From Afipia sp. (GTDB taxonomy: Bacteria > Pseudomonadota > Alphaproteobacteria > Rhizobiales > Xanthobacteraceae), in the NCBI GenBank assembly GCA_024508675.1, contig JANINQ010000001.1, positions 248,001 through 312,000 on the forward strand: a stretch of DNA of 64,000 bases. The letters run 5' to 3'. The notes beneath the pieces were generated by a model that did no database searches, had not been told where the DNA came from, and worked only from the letters and a program-made list of their open reading frames with translations. A program made the translations under genes and the position numbers. This document shows positions 1 through 8,461 of the stretch, piece by piece; positions within the stretch are counted from its first letter, which is position 1; each line of letters begins with the position of its first letter.

Positions 1-1176
1 GGCTGGCTTGTGGTGTTTGCGCTCAACCGCGTCGCCTTGCCGCAGGGGCTGCACGCGCCCTTCGTGACCACGGCGGCGCTGGTGATCTTCGGAATATCGC
101 AGATCTCGCATGCTTCGGGATTCCTCGCGGTCTATCTCGCCGGCATGATCATCGGCAACCGCCCGACCCGCGCGCACAACTCCGTTGTCGCCTTTCTCGA
201 TGCTGCGACCTGGCTGGCGCAGATCGTGATGTTCGTGCTGCTTGGCCTGCTGGTGTCGCCGGAGCGAACCCTCGGGACTGTGCTGCCTGCCGTCGCCGTG
301 GCGCTGGTGCTAATGCTGGTGGCGCGGCCCATCGCGGTGTTTCTCTGCCTCGCGCCGTTCCGGTTCAACTGGCGTGAAAAGAGTTTTATCGCCTGGGTCG
401 GCCTGCGCGGCGCGGTGGCGATCTTTCTGGCGTCGATCCCGATGCTGGTCGGATTGCCGAATGCGCAGCTTTACTTCGATGTCGCCTTTGTGGTCGTGCT
501 GATCTCCCTGTTGCTGCAGGGCTGGACACTTGCTACGGCGGCGCGATGGTTGCACGTGGCGCTGCCGCGCGCGGAGCGTGGCCCTCGGCGTGTCGAACTC
601 GATCTGCCGGGGCAGCTCGAACAGCAGCTTGTTGGCTATCCGGTACGCGCCAACAGCCTGTTCCTGAAGCGCGGGCTGATCCCGTCATGGTCGAAACCGA
701 CACTGGTGATCCGTGACGAGAAAATTCTTTCGCCGGTTGAAGCCGAGCCGGTGGTGAAGGGCGATTACCTGTATCTGCTCGCTCCGCCCGAAAAGGCCGA
801 AGCGCTCGACCGCTTCTTTGTCGATATGCCCGCGGTGCCAGCGCCGGACCCGCATCTGCTCGGCGACTTCATGATGCCGGGCGACGTGACGCTCAAGGAC
901 GTTGCCGATATTTACGGCGTCACGATCGCACCGAGCGACGCGCATCTGACATTGGCGGATTATTTCGACATTCACCTCGATCATGCGCCGCGTGTCGGTG
1001 CGACGGTGCCGCTCGATACCATCATACTGGTGGCGCGCAACATCGGCGGCAATCGCGTCAATGTCGTCGGCCTGCGTCTGCCGGAAGACGAGGAGCCGCT
1101 CGCCGTTCCGCAAACCCGCGCCGCCGTTGCCAGGCGCAAGGTGGCGCGCGCCTGGAGCCGGCTGCAGTCGCCGTAA
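1..1176 (+). CDS. Potassium/proton antiporter, CvrA/NhaP2 type (5' truncated by window edge)
   Basis: The frame is open from base 1, so the start lies outside the window and about 390 C-terminal residues are present. The first ~180 residues are hydrophobic and carry the end of a CPA1 Na+(K+)/H+ exchanger domain; the stretch GLRGAVAIFLASIPML is typical of the NhaP2/CvrA family. A soluble C-terminal half follows: an RCK_C (TrkA-C)-like segment (YPVRANSLFLKRG through YLYLLAPPE), then a CorC/HlyC-like module (VTLKDVADIYGV through NVVGLRLPE). Such proteins exchange cytoplasmic K+ for protons across the inner membrane and are gated through the soluble domains. The stop codon abuts the stop codon of the convergent ABC ATPase gene with no spacer. 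Ion preference is inferred from domain layout only. Confidence 0.85.
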   Translation, partial: GWLVVFALNRVALPQGLHAPFVTTAALVIFGISQISHASGFLAVYLAGMIIGNRPTRAHNSVVAFLDAATWLAQIVMFVLLGLLVSPERTLGTVLPAVAVALVLMLVARPIAVFLCLAPFRFNWREKSFIAWVGLRGAVAIFLASIPMLVGLPNAQLYFDVAFVVVLISLLLQGWTLATAARWLHVALPRAERGPRRVELDLPGQLEQQLVGYPVRANSLFLKRGLIPSWSKPTLVIRDEKILSPVEAEPVVKGDYLYLLAPPEKAEALDRFFVDMPAVPAPDPHLLGDFMMPGDVTLKDVADIYGVTIAPSDAHLTLADYFDIHLDHAPRVGATVPLDTIILVARNIGGNRVNVVGLRLPEDEEPLAVPQTRAAVARRKVARAWSRLQSP

Positions 1177-1962
1177 CTACAATGCGCGGGACGGCAGCAG
1201 CAGCGGTCCGTCCGGCGTATCGACGCGGTTGACCGAAATGCCGAACACCTCGGCGATGCGTTCCGGTGTCAGCGCCAGAACCGGTGTGTCATTGGCGACA
1301 ATGCGGCCCTTATCCATCACCACAACGCGATCCGCGAACCGCATCGCCAGCGCAAGATCGTGGATGATGGCGAGCACTGCCGCGCCCTGATGCGCAATCC
1401 GCTGCAGCAGGTCCATCACGATCAACTGATGCCGCTCGTCGAGCGACGCCGTGGGCTCGTCGGCGATCAGCACGGCTGCTTCGGTGGCGAGCGCCCGCGC
1501 GATGGCCACGCGCGCCTGTTCACCGCCGGAAAGCGTCGTGATCAGCCGGGCGGAAAAGCTGCCGACGTCCGTCGACTCCATGGCGCGCTCGATGGCAATC
1601 CGGTCTTTCGCCGTGGTTTGCGAGAATGGATCGGCGTGCGGTTCGCGTCCGAGCGCCACGATGCTGTCCACCCGCATCGGCCAGTGGAATTCGTGTCCCT
1701 GTGGCAGATAGGAGATGGCGCGGGCACGAACGCGCGGCGCCAGTGTGTGCAGGTTCGCGCTATCAAACGCGATCGACCCTTCCGCCGCGATCAAGCCGGC
1801 CATGGCGCGCGCCAGCGTGGTTTTGCCTGCGCCGTTCGGTCCGGCGAGAATGGTCAGTTCGCCTGCATTCAATGTGAGGTCGGCATTGTCCACGATCCGG
1901 CGCGGTCCGCGAACAACCGTGAGACCGGAAGCGACGAGGCGCGGTGCGTCGTTGGTTCTCAT
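1177..1962 (-). CDS. ABC transporter ATP-binding protein, FecE/BtuD/HmuV type
   Basis: This is a 261-residue ATPase that would power import of an iron-chelate, heme or cobalamin-like ligand. Walker A is GPNGAGKTT near residue 40, the signature is LSGGEQARVAIARAL and Walker B is AAVLIADEPTASLD, followed by the switch histidine in IIHDLALA. It starts inside the last codons of the permease gene (4-nt ATGA overlap), so the two are translationally coupled, and the binding protein lies divergently upstream. No biosynthetic gene or receptor nearby fixes the ligand, so no symbol is given. Confidence 0.9.
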   Translation of the reverse strand: MRTNDAPRLVASGLTVVRGPRRIVDNADLTLNAGELTILAGPNGAGKTTLARAMAGLIAAEGSIAFDSANLHTLAPRVRARAISYLPQGHEFHWPMRVDSIVALGREPHADPFSQTTAKDRIAIERAMESTDVGSFSARLITTLSGGEQARVAIARALATEAAVLIADEPTASLDERHQLIVMDLLQRIAHQGAAVLAIIHDLALAMRFADRVVVMDKGRIVANDTPVLALTPERIAEVFGISVNRVDTPDGPLLLPSRAL

Positions 1963-2981
1963 TGTGGGCTGTCCTCCAACGCTCTGCGCTCATGGAAGAT
2001 CATCGCAAGGAAGAACGGCACGCCGATCAGCGCCGTCACCACGCCGATCTTGATTTCGATCACCGCGGGGATCAGCCGCACCGCGATGTCGGCTGCCATC
2101 AGAAGGGCCGCGCCGGCGAGCGAGGCCGGCAACAACACGCGTGCAGGATCGGAGCCGTAGAACCGCCGCACCAGATGCGGTGCGACCAGGCCCACGAAAG
2201 AGATCGCGCCTGCGACCGAGACGGCAGCCCCGACACCGAGCGCGACACCGATCACCACCAGCACGCGCGTGCGCTCGACATTGACGCCGAGCGAGGCTGC
2301 CGCGTCTTCGCCGAGTGTCAGCGCACGAAAGGCCTTTGCATTGTAGGCCATCACGAACCAGCTCACGATCATGAAGGGCGCTGCGAGCCAGACATGCTCC
2401 ATGCTGCGGTCCCGCAGCGAGCCGAGCAGCCAGAATGCGATTTCGAGCGCGATATAGGGATTGGGCGCGAGATTGAGGATGAGCGCGATGGCCGCACCTG
2501 CGAGGCTTGCAAGCGCGAGGCCCGCGAGCAATGTCACCGTCAGCGAGGCACGGCGTCCGGCGATCGCGACCAGCGCGCCGACCGAGAGCAGCGCGCCGGC
2601 GATCCCGCCGAGCGGCACGGCCAGCGAGAGTGCATTGGCGAGACCGAAAGCCATGATCGCGGAGGCCGCTGCGGCTGCAGCCTGCGGCGCGCCGAACAGG
2701 GACGGCTCGGCCAGCGGATTGCGCAACAGACCCTGCAGCGATGCGCCCGCCAACCCGAATGTGGCGCCGATCAGCAGCGCGAGGATGGTACGCGGCAAGC
2801 GGATGTCGCGCACGATGATCGAGGCGACGCCCTGATCGGAAAACAGTGCCGCGATGACGGTGCGCGGTGAGAAGTCGGCAGGCCCGGTCATCAGCGACAG
2901 CACGAACAGCACCGCGACCAGCATGACAAGCGCCGCGGTCAGCAGGGTACCCTGAACAGTGTTTCGGCGATCGCTTGTCAT
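1959..2981 (-). CDS. FecCD-family ABC transporter permease
   Basis: A 340-residue polytopic inner-membrane permease of the FecCD/BtuC family, the usual length for this family. Diagnostic stretches are RLPRTILALLIGA, GLAGASLQGLLRNPLAEP and FVGLVAPHLVRR, the last being the region that contacts the ATPase. The ATG at 2981 is chosen because GGAG sits just upstream and the protein then has the family length; in-frame ATGs at 2999 and 3026 would only add short tails. The gene is divergent from the substrate-binding protein and overlaps the ATPase gene by 4 nt. It imports a siderophore-, heme- or corrinoid-type ligand that cannot be named from sequence. Confidence 0.9.
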   Translation of the reverse strand: MTSDRRNTVQGTLLTAALVMLVAVLFVLSLMTGPADFSPRTVIAALFSDQGVASIIVRDIRLPRTILALLIGATFGLAGASLQGLLRNPLAEPSLFGAPQAAAAAASAIMAFGLANALSLAVPLGGIAGALLSVGALVAIAGRRASLTVTLLAGLALASLAGAAIALILNLAPNPYIALEIAFWLLGSLRDRSMEHVWLAAPFMIVSWFVMAYNAKAFRALTLGEDAAASLGVNVERTRVLVVIGVALGVGAAVSVAGAISFVGLVAPHLVRRFYGSDPARVLLPASLAGAALLMAADIAVRLIPAVIEIKIGVVTALIGVPFFLAMIFHERRALEDSPQ

Positions 2982-3020
2982 CCGGCTCCGGCAGATCGGC
3001 GCAGCCATCGGGGCCGCTGA

Positions 3021-3036
3021 CGCCATGTAATTGGCG
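3021..3036. promoter_or_regulatory. Short palindrome in the divergent ABC promoter region
   Basis: An inverted repeat CGCCA-N6-TGGCG lies in the 72-bp space between the divergent permease and binding-protein genes. Its place fits an operator controlling both directions, but the match to a known Fur, Irr or other box is not convincing. Confidence 0.25.
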
Positions 3037-3053
3037 TGGCATAACAGGCTGTC

Positions 3054-3926
3054 ATGATCAAGAAAACCACCTTTGCGGGCATGCTGGCAGCGATGTTGAT
3101 GGCGCTGAGCAGCCCGGCGCAGCCTGTGCGTGCGGATGGGCGGCCAAAGCGCATCGTATCCTTCAATCTTTGCGCCGATCAGTTGCTGCTGGCGCTGGCC
3201 GATCCGGGCCAGATAGCAGGGCTCTCTCCTTATGCGGTCAATCCGCTGCTGTCCGTAATGACGGACAAGGCCGCGCCATTTCCCCGTCTGGACTGGGATG
3301 CCGAGTCGGTCGTGAATCTTGCGCCGGATCTGGTGCTCGGCGGTCCGAGTCATCGCCCGATCCACGCCATGCTGAGTGCGATGGGGATTCGGGTGGTAGA
3401 TGTCGAACTCATTCGCAATCTAGCCGACGCGCGGCGTCAGGCCATTGAAGTGGGAAAGCTGGTCGGTCATCCGGAACGCGGCGAAGCACTGGCCCGCAAG
3501 CTTGAAGAGGCCGAAGCGCGGCTCGCTGCGGCTGCGGTGAGGCCGCCACTGACGGCCCTTGTCATTCAGCGCGAAGGTTATCGCGAAGGGCCTGCCAGTC
3601 TCGCATCGGGCATGTTGTCGATTGCGGGATTGCGCCCGCCGGATCGCAAAGCGTCAGGCGCGGGCGGATTCATGGCGGCCGAGCAGGGCGGATTCGTCTC
3701 GCTGGAACATCTGCTCACGAACGGACCGGATGTTCTGGTGCTGCAGGACCCGCCGCGCGAAGCCCGCGATCAGGGAGCGCTGTTCATCACCCATCCCGCG
3801 CTGCTGACACGCTACGGTCCGAACCGGCGGGTCGATCTGCCCGAGCGATACACGCTCTGTGGCGGCCCGCCGCTGATCGAAGGGCTGGACTATCTGGCGC
3901 GGGCGATCGAGACACTTAAAAAGTAA
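3054..3926 (+). CDS. Periplasmic substrate-binding protein of the FecBCD/BtuFCD-type ABC importer
   Basis: A 290-residue class III (helical-backbone) periplasmic binding protein. Residues 1-27 form a signal peptide with a lysine-rich start, a hydrophobic core and an A-x-A-like end (PVRA). The mature part begins with the family's characteristic strand and helix, [17 protein letters not shown], and keeps a VVDVELI segment typical of BtuF/FecB relatives. It delivers its ligand to the divergently encoded permease and ATPase. The 3' end overlaps the 3' end of modC by 11 bp in convergent orientation, so the two messages share antisense ends. Ligand could be a ferric siderophore, heme or cobalamin. 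Confidence 0.85.
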   Translation: MIKKTTFAGMLAAMLMALSSPAQPVRADGRPKRIVSFNLCADQLLLALADPGQIAGLSPYAVNPLLSVMTDKAAPFPRLDWDAESVVNLAPDLVLGGPSHRPIHAMLSAMGIRVVDVELIRNLADARRQAIEVGKLVGHPERGEALARKLEEAEARLAAAAVRPPLTALVIQREGYREGPASLASGMLSIAGLRPPDRKASGAGGFMAAEQGGFVSLEHLLTNGPDVLVLQDPPREARDQGALFITHPALLTRYGPNRRVDLPERYTLCGGPPLIEGLDYLARAIETLKK

Positions 3927-4590
3927 CGGTCGGAAGAACCTCGACGCCGCCGAACGCGACGACCTTTCCGCCCTTCAGCATCACCACATTGGTCGCGAGT
4001 TGCCGCATCTCGCCGGCATCGTGACTGACAAGCACCATCGGCACGCGCGTTTCGTCACGCAACCGGATGAAGTAGGGCAGGATTTCCGCTTTCCTCTCGT
4101 CGTCGAGCGCCCCTAACGGTTCGTCCAGCAGCAGCAATTTCGGTTTTGCCAGCAGCGCGCGGCCAAGGGCGACGCGCTGGCGCTCGCCTCCGGAGAGTTG
4201 TGCAGGACGGCGAACGAGCAGATGCCCGATATCGAGAAGGTCGATGGTGCGTTTTTCAATCGCGTCGTCATGTGCGAGGCCATTCATGCGGCGGCCGTAA
4301 TCGAGATTTTGCCGGACGCTGAGATGCGGAAACAGCCGAGCGTCCTGGAACACATAGCCGATGCGCCGCCGGTGCGGCGGCACATGCACGCCGGATGTGC
4401 TGTCGTCGAGTACGTCGTTGTCGAGAGAAATGCGTCCGCGGTCCGGCACGGTCAGCCCCGCGATCATGTTGATGATCGATGTCTTGCCGGCGCCGGAATT
4501 GCCGAACAGGCCTGTCACCAGCCCGTTGCTGGTGAAGGACGCTTCCAGTCTGAAATCGCCGAGCTGCTTTTCGATATCGACCTTCAGCAT
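3916..4590 (-). CDS. modC: Molybdate ABC transporter ATP-binding protein, short form without TOBE domain
   Basis: A 224-residue ATPase: Walker A is GNSGAGKTS, signature [15 protein letters not shown], Walker [14 protein letters not shown] and switch histidine LVSHD. These and the position directly after modB identify ModC, which energises molybdate import. Classical ModC proteins are about 350 residues because of a C-terminal molybdate-binding TOBE/Mop region; here the protein ends soon after the ATPase fold, and a free-standing Mop protein is encoded at the head of the same gene run. The start follows the modB stop by one base. The gene end overlaps the convergent binding-protein gene by 11 bp. 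Confidence 0.9.
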   Translation of the reverse strand: MLKVDIEKQLGDFRLEASFTSNGLVTGLFGNSGAGKTSIINMIAGLTVPDRGRISLDNDVLDDSTSGVHVPPHRRRIGYVFQDARLFPHLSVRQNLDYGRRMNGLAHDDAIEKRTIDLLDIGHLLVRRPAQLSGGERQRVALGRALLAKPKLLLLDEPLGALDDERKAEILPYFIRLRDETRVPMVLVSHDAGEMRQLATNVVMLKGGKVVAFGGVEVLPTVTF

Positions 4591-4591
4591 A

Positions 4592-5287
4592 TCAATATCC
4601 GTGCAGCCTCGCCGTCGCGCGCCGCGCCAGAATTTCGGAGGCGATCAGCGCGGCCATCGCGATCCCGATGGACACGATGACCAGCCGCAAGGCCGCGGTG
4701 TCGCCGTCCGGTGTCTGGGTCAGCGAATAGATCGCCGCCGAGATGGTCTGGGTTTCGCCGGGGATATTCGAGACGAAGGTGATGGTTGCGCCGAACTCGC
4801 CGATGGCCTTGGCGAAGCCGAGCACCATGCCGGCGAGAATGCCGGGCAGTGCCAGCGGCAGTGTGACAGTGAGGAAAACGCGCCATGGCGCCGCGCCAAG
4901 CGTGCTGGCGGCTTGTTCGAGTTTGCGGTCTACCGCTTCGATGGAGAGCCGGATCGGGCGCACCAGCAGCGGAAACGACATCACGCCGCAGGCCAGCGCC
5001 GCGCCGGTCCAGCGGAATGCGAAGACGATGCCGAGCGTATCGGCCAGCCATCCGCCGACCAGTCCCTTGCGGCCGAAAGTCAGCAGCAGCAGGTAGCCGG
5101 TCACGACCGGGGGCAGCACCAGCGGCAGATAGATCAGGGCATCGAGTGCGGCCTTGCCCCAGAAATCATAGCGCGCGAGCAGCCATGCCACGGCAATGCC
5201 GAGCGGCGTGGCGACCAGCGTCGCGATGGAGGCGATCCGCAATGAAAGCAGGATCGCCGTCCATTCCTCAGGTGAAATCGCGGACAC
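4592..5287 (-). CDS. modB: Molybdate ABC transporter permease
   Basis: A 231-residue inner-membrane permease with about five to six hydrophobic segments. The loop [20 protein letters not shown] is the binding-protein-dependent permease (EAA) motif and is followed by the ModB-like [20 protein letters not shown]. It forms the translocation channel with ModC on the cytoplasmic side and receives molybdate from ModA. It lies 12 bases after modA and 1 base before modC, which implies one transcript. Confidence 0.95.
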   Translation of the reverse strand: MSAISPEEWTAILLSLRIASIATLVATPLGIAVAWLLARYDFWGKAALDALIYLPLVLPPVVTGYLLLLTFGRKGLVGGWLADTLGIVFAFRWTGAALACGVMSFPLLVRPIRLSIEAVDRKLEQAASTLGAAPWRVFLTVTLPLALPGILAGMVLGFAKAIGEFGATITFVSNIPGETQTISAAIYSLTQTPDGDTAALRLVIVSIGIAMAALIASEILARRATARLHGY

Positions 5288-5299
5288 GTTGTCGTGGGA

Positions 5300-6118
5300 T
5301 CAGGAAGTCGGCTTGATCAGGAAGGTGAAGCCGTACTTCTCGAAGATCGCTTTCGCCGCCGTCGAGCGCAGGAACGCGAGGTAGCCTGTCGCATCCGTCT
5401 TCGCAGCCGTTGTCGCCGCAACCGGATAGATGATCGCGGGATGCGAGTCTGCCGGGAAGGCTCCGATGATCTTCACACCGGAATCGACCTTGGCGTCGGT
5501 CTCGTAGACGATGCCGAGCGCCGCTTCGCCGCGCGACACCAGCGCGAGCGCGGCGCGCACGCTCTCCGCCATGGCGAATTTCGGCTCGGCCGCCTGCCAT
5601 GCACCGAGCTTTTCCAGCGCGGCCTTGGCGTATTTACCGACCGGAACGGCTTTCACATCGCCGGTCGCGATCTTGCCGTCACCGGCGAGCTTGGCGAGAT
5701 CGAAGCCCTGCCCGATCTTCACGTCTGCGAGCTTCGTATCCTTCGGCGCGATCAGGACGATCTTGTTGCCGAGCAGGTTGACGCGGGTCGGATCGCTGAT
5801 GGTCTTCTTGCCAGACGAGTAATCCATCCAGTCGGTGTCGGCGGAAATGAAGATGTCAGCGGGCGCGCCCTGTTCGAGCTGCTTGGCGAGCGCGGAGCTG
5901 GCGGCATAGCTGGATGTGACCTTCACGCCGGTTTTCGCGGTGAAGGCAGCGTTTGCTTCGTCGAGCGCGTTCTTCATGGAAGCGGCGGCGAAAACGGTGA
6001 GGGTCTTGTCCTGGGCCGCGGCAGGCGGCGCAGCGGCTGGTCTGGCGTCCTGCGCATGCGCAAACAGCGGCGCGCAGACAAGCGCGGTCACAACAAGAAA
6101 ACGGGACATAAGATTCAT
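5300..6118 (-). CDS. modA: Molybdate-binding periplasmic protein
   Basis: A 272-residue periplasmic binding protein for molybdate. The chosen ATG at 6118 has GGAG six bases upstream and gives a normal signal peptide (MNLMSRFLVVTALVCAPLFAHA), which a longer frame would spoil. An alanine/proline spacer of ~15 residues follows, then TLTVFAAASMKNALDEA, the ModA N-terminal strand whose serines coordinate the oxyanion. ADIFISADTDWMD and the C-terminal FLRSTAAKAIFEKYGF are also typical. It hands molybdate to ModB/ModC directly downstream and follows a secreted unknown after a ~170-bp gap. Confidence 0.95.
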   Translation of the reverse strand: MNLMSRFLVVTALVCAPLFAHAQDARPAAAPPAAAQDKTLTVFAAASMKNALDEANAAFTAKTGVKVTSSYAASSALAKQLEQGAPADIFISADTDWMDYSSGKKTISDPTRVNLLGNKIVLIAPKDTKLADVKIGQGFDLAKLAGDGKIATGDVKAVPVGKYAKAALEKLGAWQAAEPKFAMAESVRAALALVSRGEAALGIVYETDAKVDSGVKIIGAFPADSHPAIIYPVAATTAAKTDATGYLAFLRSTAAKAIFEKYGFTFLIKPTS

Positions 6119-6290
6119 TGGGCGCTCCATGGCGGGGCGCGCGCGAAAACACGCACGCAATCCGGCTACGATCAGATCATCGACGACAAGCGGAAGCGCC
6201 GTTCCGGCAGCCCCGGCAGCGCACAGCATGCCAGAGCGTCGTTCGGCAGGATAATATCAGCCAAGCTTCTGGCGTGAAAGGCCTGTTCCG

Positions 6291-6806
6291 TTACTCGGTT
6301 ACAGGCAGGACCGCGATTTTGATGCCGGGTTCTGCAACGCCGCTCACCTGAATGACGGCGGAGCCTGCCGCAAAATCGAATTTCACGGTCTTGCGGATGC
6401 CATCGCAGCCATGGACCCCGCTATGGGCTTTGGGCTTGAGAAAGCCGCCGGTCTGGATGACGTCGATCCAGGCGCCTGCCGACAGGGTCACGGAATAAAT
6501 GCCATTCGCGGGAATGTTCAGTGTAGTGAAGCCTGCGAATGTGCCGGGCTTTGGCGCGCGCTCCGGCGGCGAGGGAAGTTTCGCGTCCTCCGGCGCTTTC
6601 AGATCCAGCGCAATGGTTTGCGGCAAGGCTCCTGTCAGGGCACTGCCGGATGCGAGTTTCGGAAGGTTCGCCTGGGCGAGCGCGGCGCGCTCGCGTGTCA
6701 CGTCCCATTTGAACTTGTCGCAGCCGACAGGTTCCTGCGCCCATGTCTGCGATGCGCCAAGCACCGCCGAGGTGGCGATCACAACAGCGATGGCATGGCG
6801 TATCAT
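6291..6806 (-). CDS. Secreted protein of unknown function in the molybdate operon
   Basis: I do not recognise a named family. The 171-residue product has a clear signal peptide (about residues 1-23, ending SQTWA) and a mature domain with two cysteines, one near the mature N-terminus (VGCDKFKW) and one in SGVHGCDGIRK, which could form a disulfide. The C-terminal half looks beta-rich. It starts two bases after the mop stop and is followed by modA on the same strand, so it probably shares the molybdate transcript and acts in the periplasm. A role in molybdate or oxyanion handling is inference from position only. Confidence 0.75.
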   Translation of the reverse strand: MIRHAIAVVIATSAVLGASQTWAQEPVGCDKFKWDVTRERAALAQANLPKLASGSALTGALPQTIALDLKAPEDAKLPSPPERAPKPGTFAGFTTLNIPANGIYSVTLSAGAWIDVIQTGGFLKPKAHSGVHGCDGIRKTVKFDFAAGSAVIQVSGVAEPGIKIAVLPVTE

Positions 6807-6808
6807 GA

Positions 6809-7018
6809 TCAGTCCACCGCGATCATGACGTCGGAGGCCTTGACGACGACGGTAACGGCGCCTCCGACCTTCAGCCCGAGTTCGTCGACGGCTTCATTGG
6901 TGATGGCCGACGTGACGATCTGCCCGCCGCCGATGTCCACGCGCACATGTGCGGTGGTCGCGCCCTTCTTGAGGTCGACGATTTTGCCCTTGATCTGGTT
7001 TCTGGCGCTGATGCGCAT
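6809..7018 (-). CDS. mop: Stand-alone molybdopterin/molybdate-binding Mop protein (TOBE domain)
   Basis: A 69-residue single TOBE/Mop domain: RISARNQIKGKIVDLKKG, then VRVDIGGGQIVTSAIT, then VKASDVMIAVD at the end, the classic molbindin pattern. Such proteins assemble into cages that bind molybdate or tungstate in the cytoplasm. The ATG at 7018 is preceded by AAAGGA at good spacing. It is the first gene of the run mop, unknown secreted protein, modA, modB, modC. Because ModC lacks its own TOBE domain, this protein may supply that function in trans or act as a molybdate store. Confidence 0.9.
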   Translation of the reverse strand: MRISARNQIKGKIVDLKKGATTAHVRVDIGGGQIVTSAITNEAVDELGLKVGGAVTVVVKASDVMIAVD

Positions 7019-7061
7019 GATGATCCTTTCAGTGCCGTGCAACGGCGCAGCGATGCGTTGG

Positions 7062-7078
7062 TTTGAATGACGTTCAAA
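7062..7078. promoter_or_regulatory. Palindrome upstream of mop
   Basis: TTTGAA-N5-TTCAAA lies about 45-60 bases before the mop start codon, where an operator of the molybdate operon would be expected. It does not clearly match the ModE consensus. A second small hairpin (GCCGT-N3-ACGGC, 7034-7046) lies in the presumed leader. Confidence 0.3.
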
Positions 7079-7158
7079 GCATGATGCGGAGATCGCGGCC
7101 TCCACATGTTCCGGCGACACTTACGGTATGCCGAAACCCATTCTAGCAACGCCCGGTG

Positions 7159-7179
7159 AGGTTCGAAATAGCGGAACCT
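7159..7179. repeat. Inverted repeat at the 3' end of mepA
   Basis: AGGTTC, nine bases, GAACCT. The element overlaps the mepA stop codon. It could be a weak transcript end but lacks a T-run. Confidence 0.3.
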
Positions 7180-8111
7180 TAGGGCGCCTGCAGCACCTGA
7201 CGGCATTCGGCAGGCAGGTTCGCCATCGTCAGCGGCGGTTTCGGCTTGGGCGGTTTTGCAGGAGGCTTCGGATGCAGCACCGCGTCGCTGAACCAGTAGG
7301 CGAGATCGCCTGCGCTGCAGCCTTCGCCTTCGTTCGGCGGTGGCTGGGATTCGCAATGGGCACTGCCTGCCGGACATTTCATGCGGATATGAAAATGATA
7401 GTCGTGCCCGTACATCGGCCGGACTTTCGAGAGCCAGCTCCGGTCGCCTTTTGCTTCCCTGCAAAGCGCTTTCTTGATTGCGGCATTGACGAAGATGCGT
7501 TCCACCTGCGGCTCCTGCGCCGCGCCGCGGATCACAGACAGATGTGTCGGCGTCCAGGTGTTGGGATCGATGTCGAGCCGGTCTTTCCGCACCATCATCA
7601 CCGCGGATGTTTCCTCGCGCTCCTCGCGCGAGAGCTGCCGGTTCGGCATCGGCGTCAGCCAGATGTCGGCATCGAGACCGATTTGATGACTGGCATGGCC
7701 GGTGAGCATCGGCCCGCCGCGCGGTTGCGACATGTCGCCAACAAGCAGACCCGGCCAGCCGGCGCTTTTCTGCGCCTTGCCTGCGACCCGCTCCAGCAGT
7801 GCGATGAGATCGGGATGGCCCCAGTTGCGATTTCGTGAGAGCCGCATGACCTGCCATGCCGGTCCGTTGATCGGCAATGCGACTGCGCCTGCGATGCATC
7901 CGTGCGCATAGAAGCCGATCGGCTGAGGCGGAAGCGCGGCGGGCAGCGGCTTGCGGCCGAACAGCTCCTTGGCAGGCGTAGCGGGATCGTTGGGATTGGC
8001 GAGTGGCGGAAGCGGCTTCGGATTGACGCTGCCCTTGTCCTGCGCCGATGCCGGCCCGGCCAGCATGATGCAAAGGATCAGGGCAGGCGTTAAAGTCAGG
8101 CAGTGCCGCAT
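7179..8111 (-). CDS. mepA: Penicillin-insensitive murein endopeptidase (LAS metallopeptidase)
   Basis: A ~310-residue periplasmic zinc endopeptidase that cuts D-alanyl-meso-DAP cross-links in peptidoglycan. A signal peptide ends near GPASA. The metal site is visible in HASHQIGLDADIWL and in GHDYHFHIRMKCPAG, the two hallmarks of the MepA/LAS group. Cysteines in mature segments (GCIAGAV, MKCPAG, HCES, GCSAGD, ECRQ) suggest the disulfides known in MepA. A proline/lysine-rich stretch (KPPAKPPKPKPP) precedes the C-terminus. The ATG at 8111 is preferred because it gives a standard signal peptide; an in-frame ATG at 8129 is possible. It stands alone, divergent from the GGDEF-EAL gene. Confidence 0.93.
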   Translation of the reverse strand: MRHCLTLTPALILCIMLAGPASAQDKGSVNPKPLPPLANPNDPATPAKELFGRKPLPAALPPQPIGFYAHGCIAGAVALPINGPAWQVMRLSRNRNWGHPDLIALLERVAGKAQKSAGWPGLLVGDMSQPRGGPMLTGHASHQIGLDADIWLTPMPNRQLSREEREETSAVMMVRKDRLDIDPNTWTPTHLSVIRGAAQEPQVERIFVNAAIKKALCREAKGDRSWLSKVRPMYGHDYHFHIRMKCPAGSAHCESQPPPNEGEGCSAGDLAYWFSDAVLHPKPPAKPPKPKPPLTMANLPAECRQVLQAP

Positions 8112-8461
8112 CGTGATGTCTCTGGCCATGAGAGCCGCATCGTCGACGCGGCGAGCGATTCTTTACGCCATGTTAGCCATGTCTGCGGGTGACGCAAAAT
8201 GATGCGCGCTGCCATTTCACGCTGCATGAAGAGGCACTGGACCAACGGGATGTCACAATAGGGTTCCTGAAGGCAGGAAAACGCTGTGATAAAGCTGGCG
8301 TGGCCCGCAGCTTCCACCACGCCAAAGCCTCGCAATTGAGCAAATCGGTTATCCCTGCGTGCAGCATGTCCAGCCAGCTTTTCGGCCGGGTTCCAAGAGA
8401 TACCATTTTTTCAGACACTTATAGGAAGACTGCTGCCCGCAGAATGCGAGGATGCGGGGCG
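8112..8461. other. Non-coding divergent region between mepA and the GGDEF-EAL gene
   Basis: About 350 bp with no convincing gene. It must hold promoters for both directions. A small hairpin TTCCTG-N4-CAGGAA lies at 8264-8279; no transcription-factor site is recognised. Confidence 0.5.

Noticed and set aside
1944-2870. A 308-codon open frame antisense to the FecCD permease
   Set aside because: Composition (Glu, Arg, Gln, His) is that of an antisense shadow of a hydrophobic protein.
2982-3053. A cobalamin or other riboswitch controlling the metal-chelate ABC genes
   Set aside because: The divergent space is only 72 bp and has no B12-box-like sequence.
6119-6290. A molybdenum-cofactor riboswitch before modA
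   Set aside because: The ~170-bp gap shows no convincing Moco aptamer; paired elements there are short.
8189-8461. An N-terminal extension of the GGDEF-EAL protein
   Set aside because: The open frame continues upstream, but the added sequence has no domain and the ATG at 8462 has a better upstream signal.
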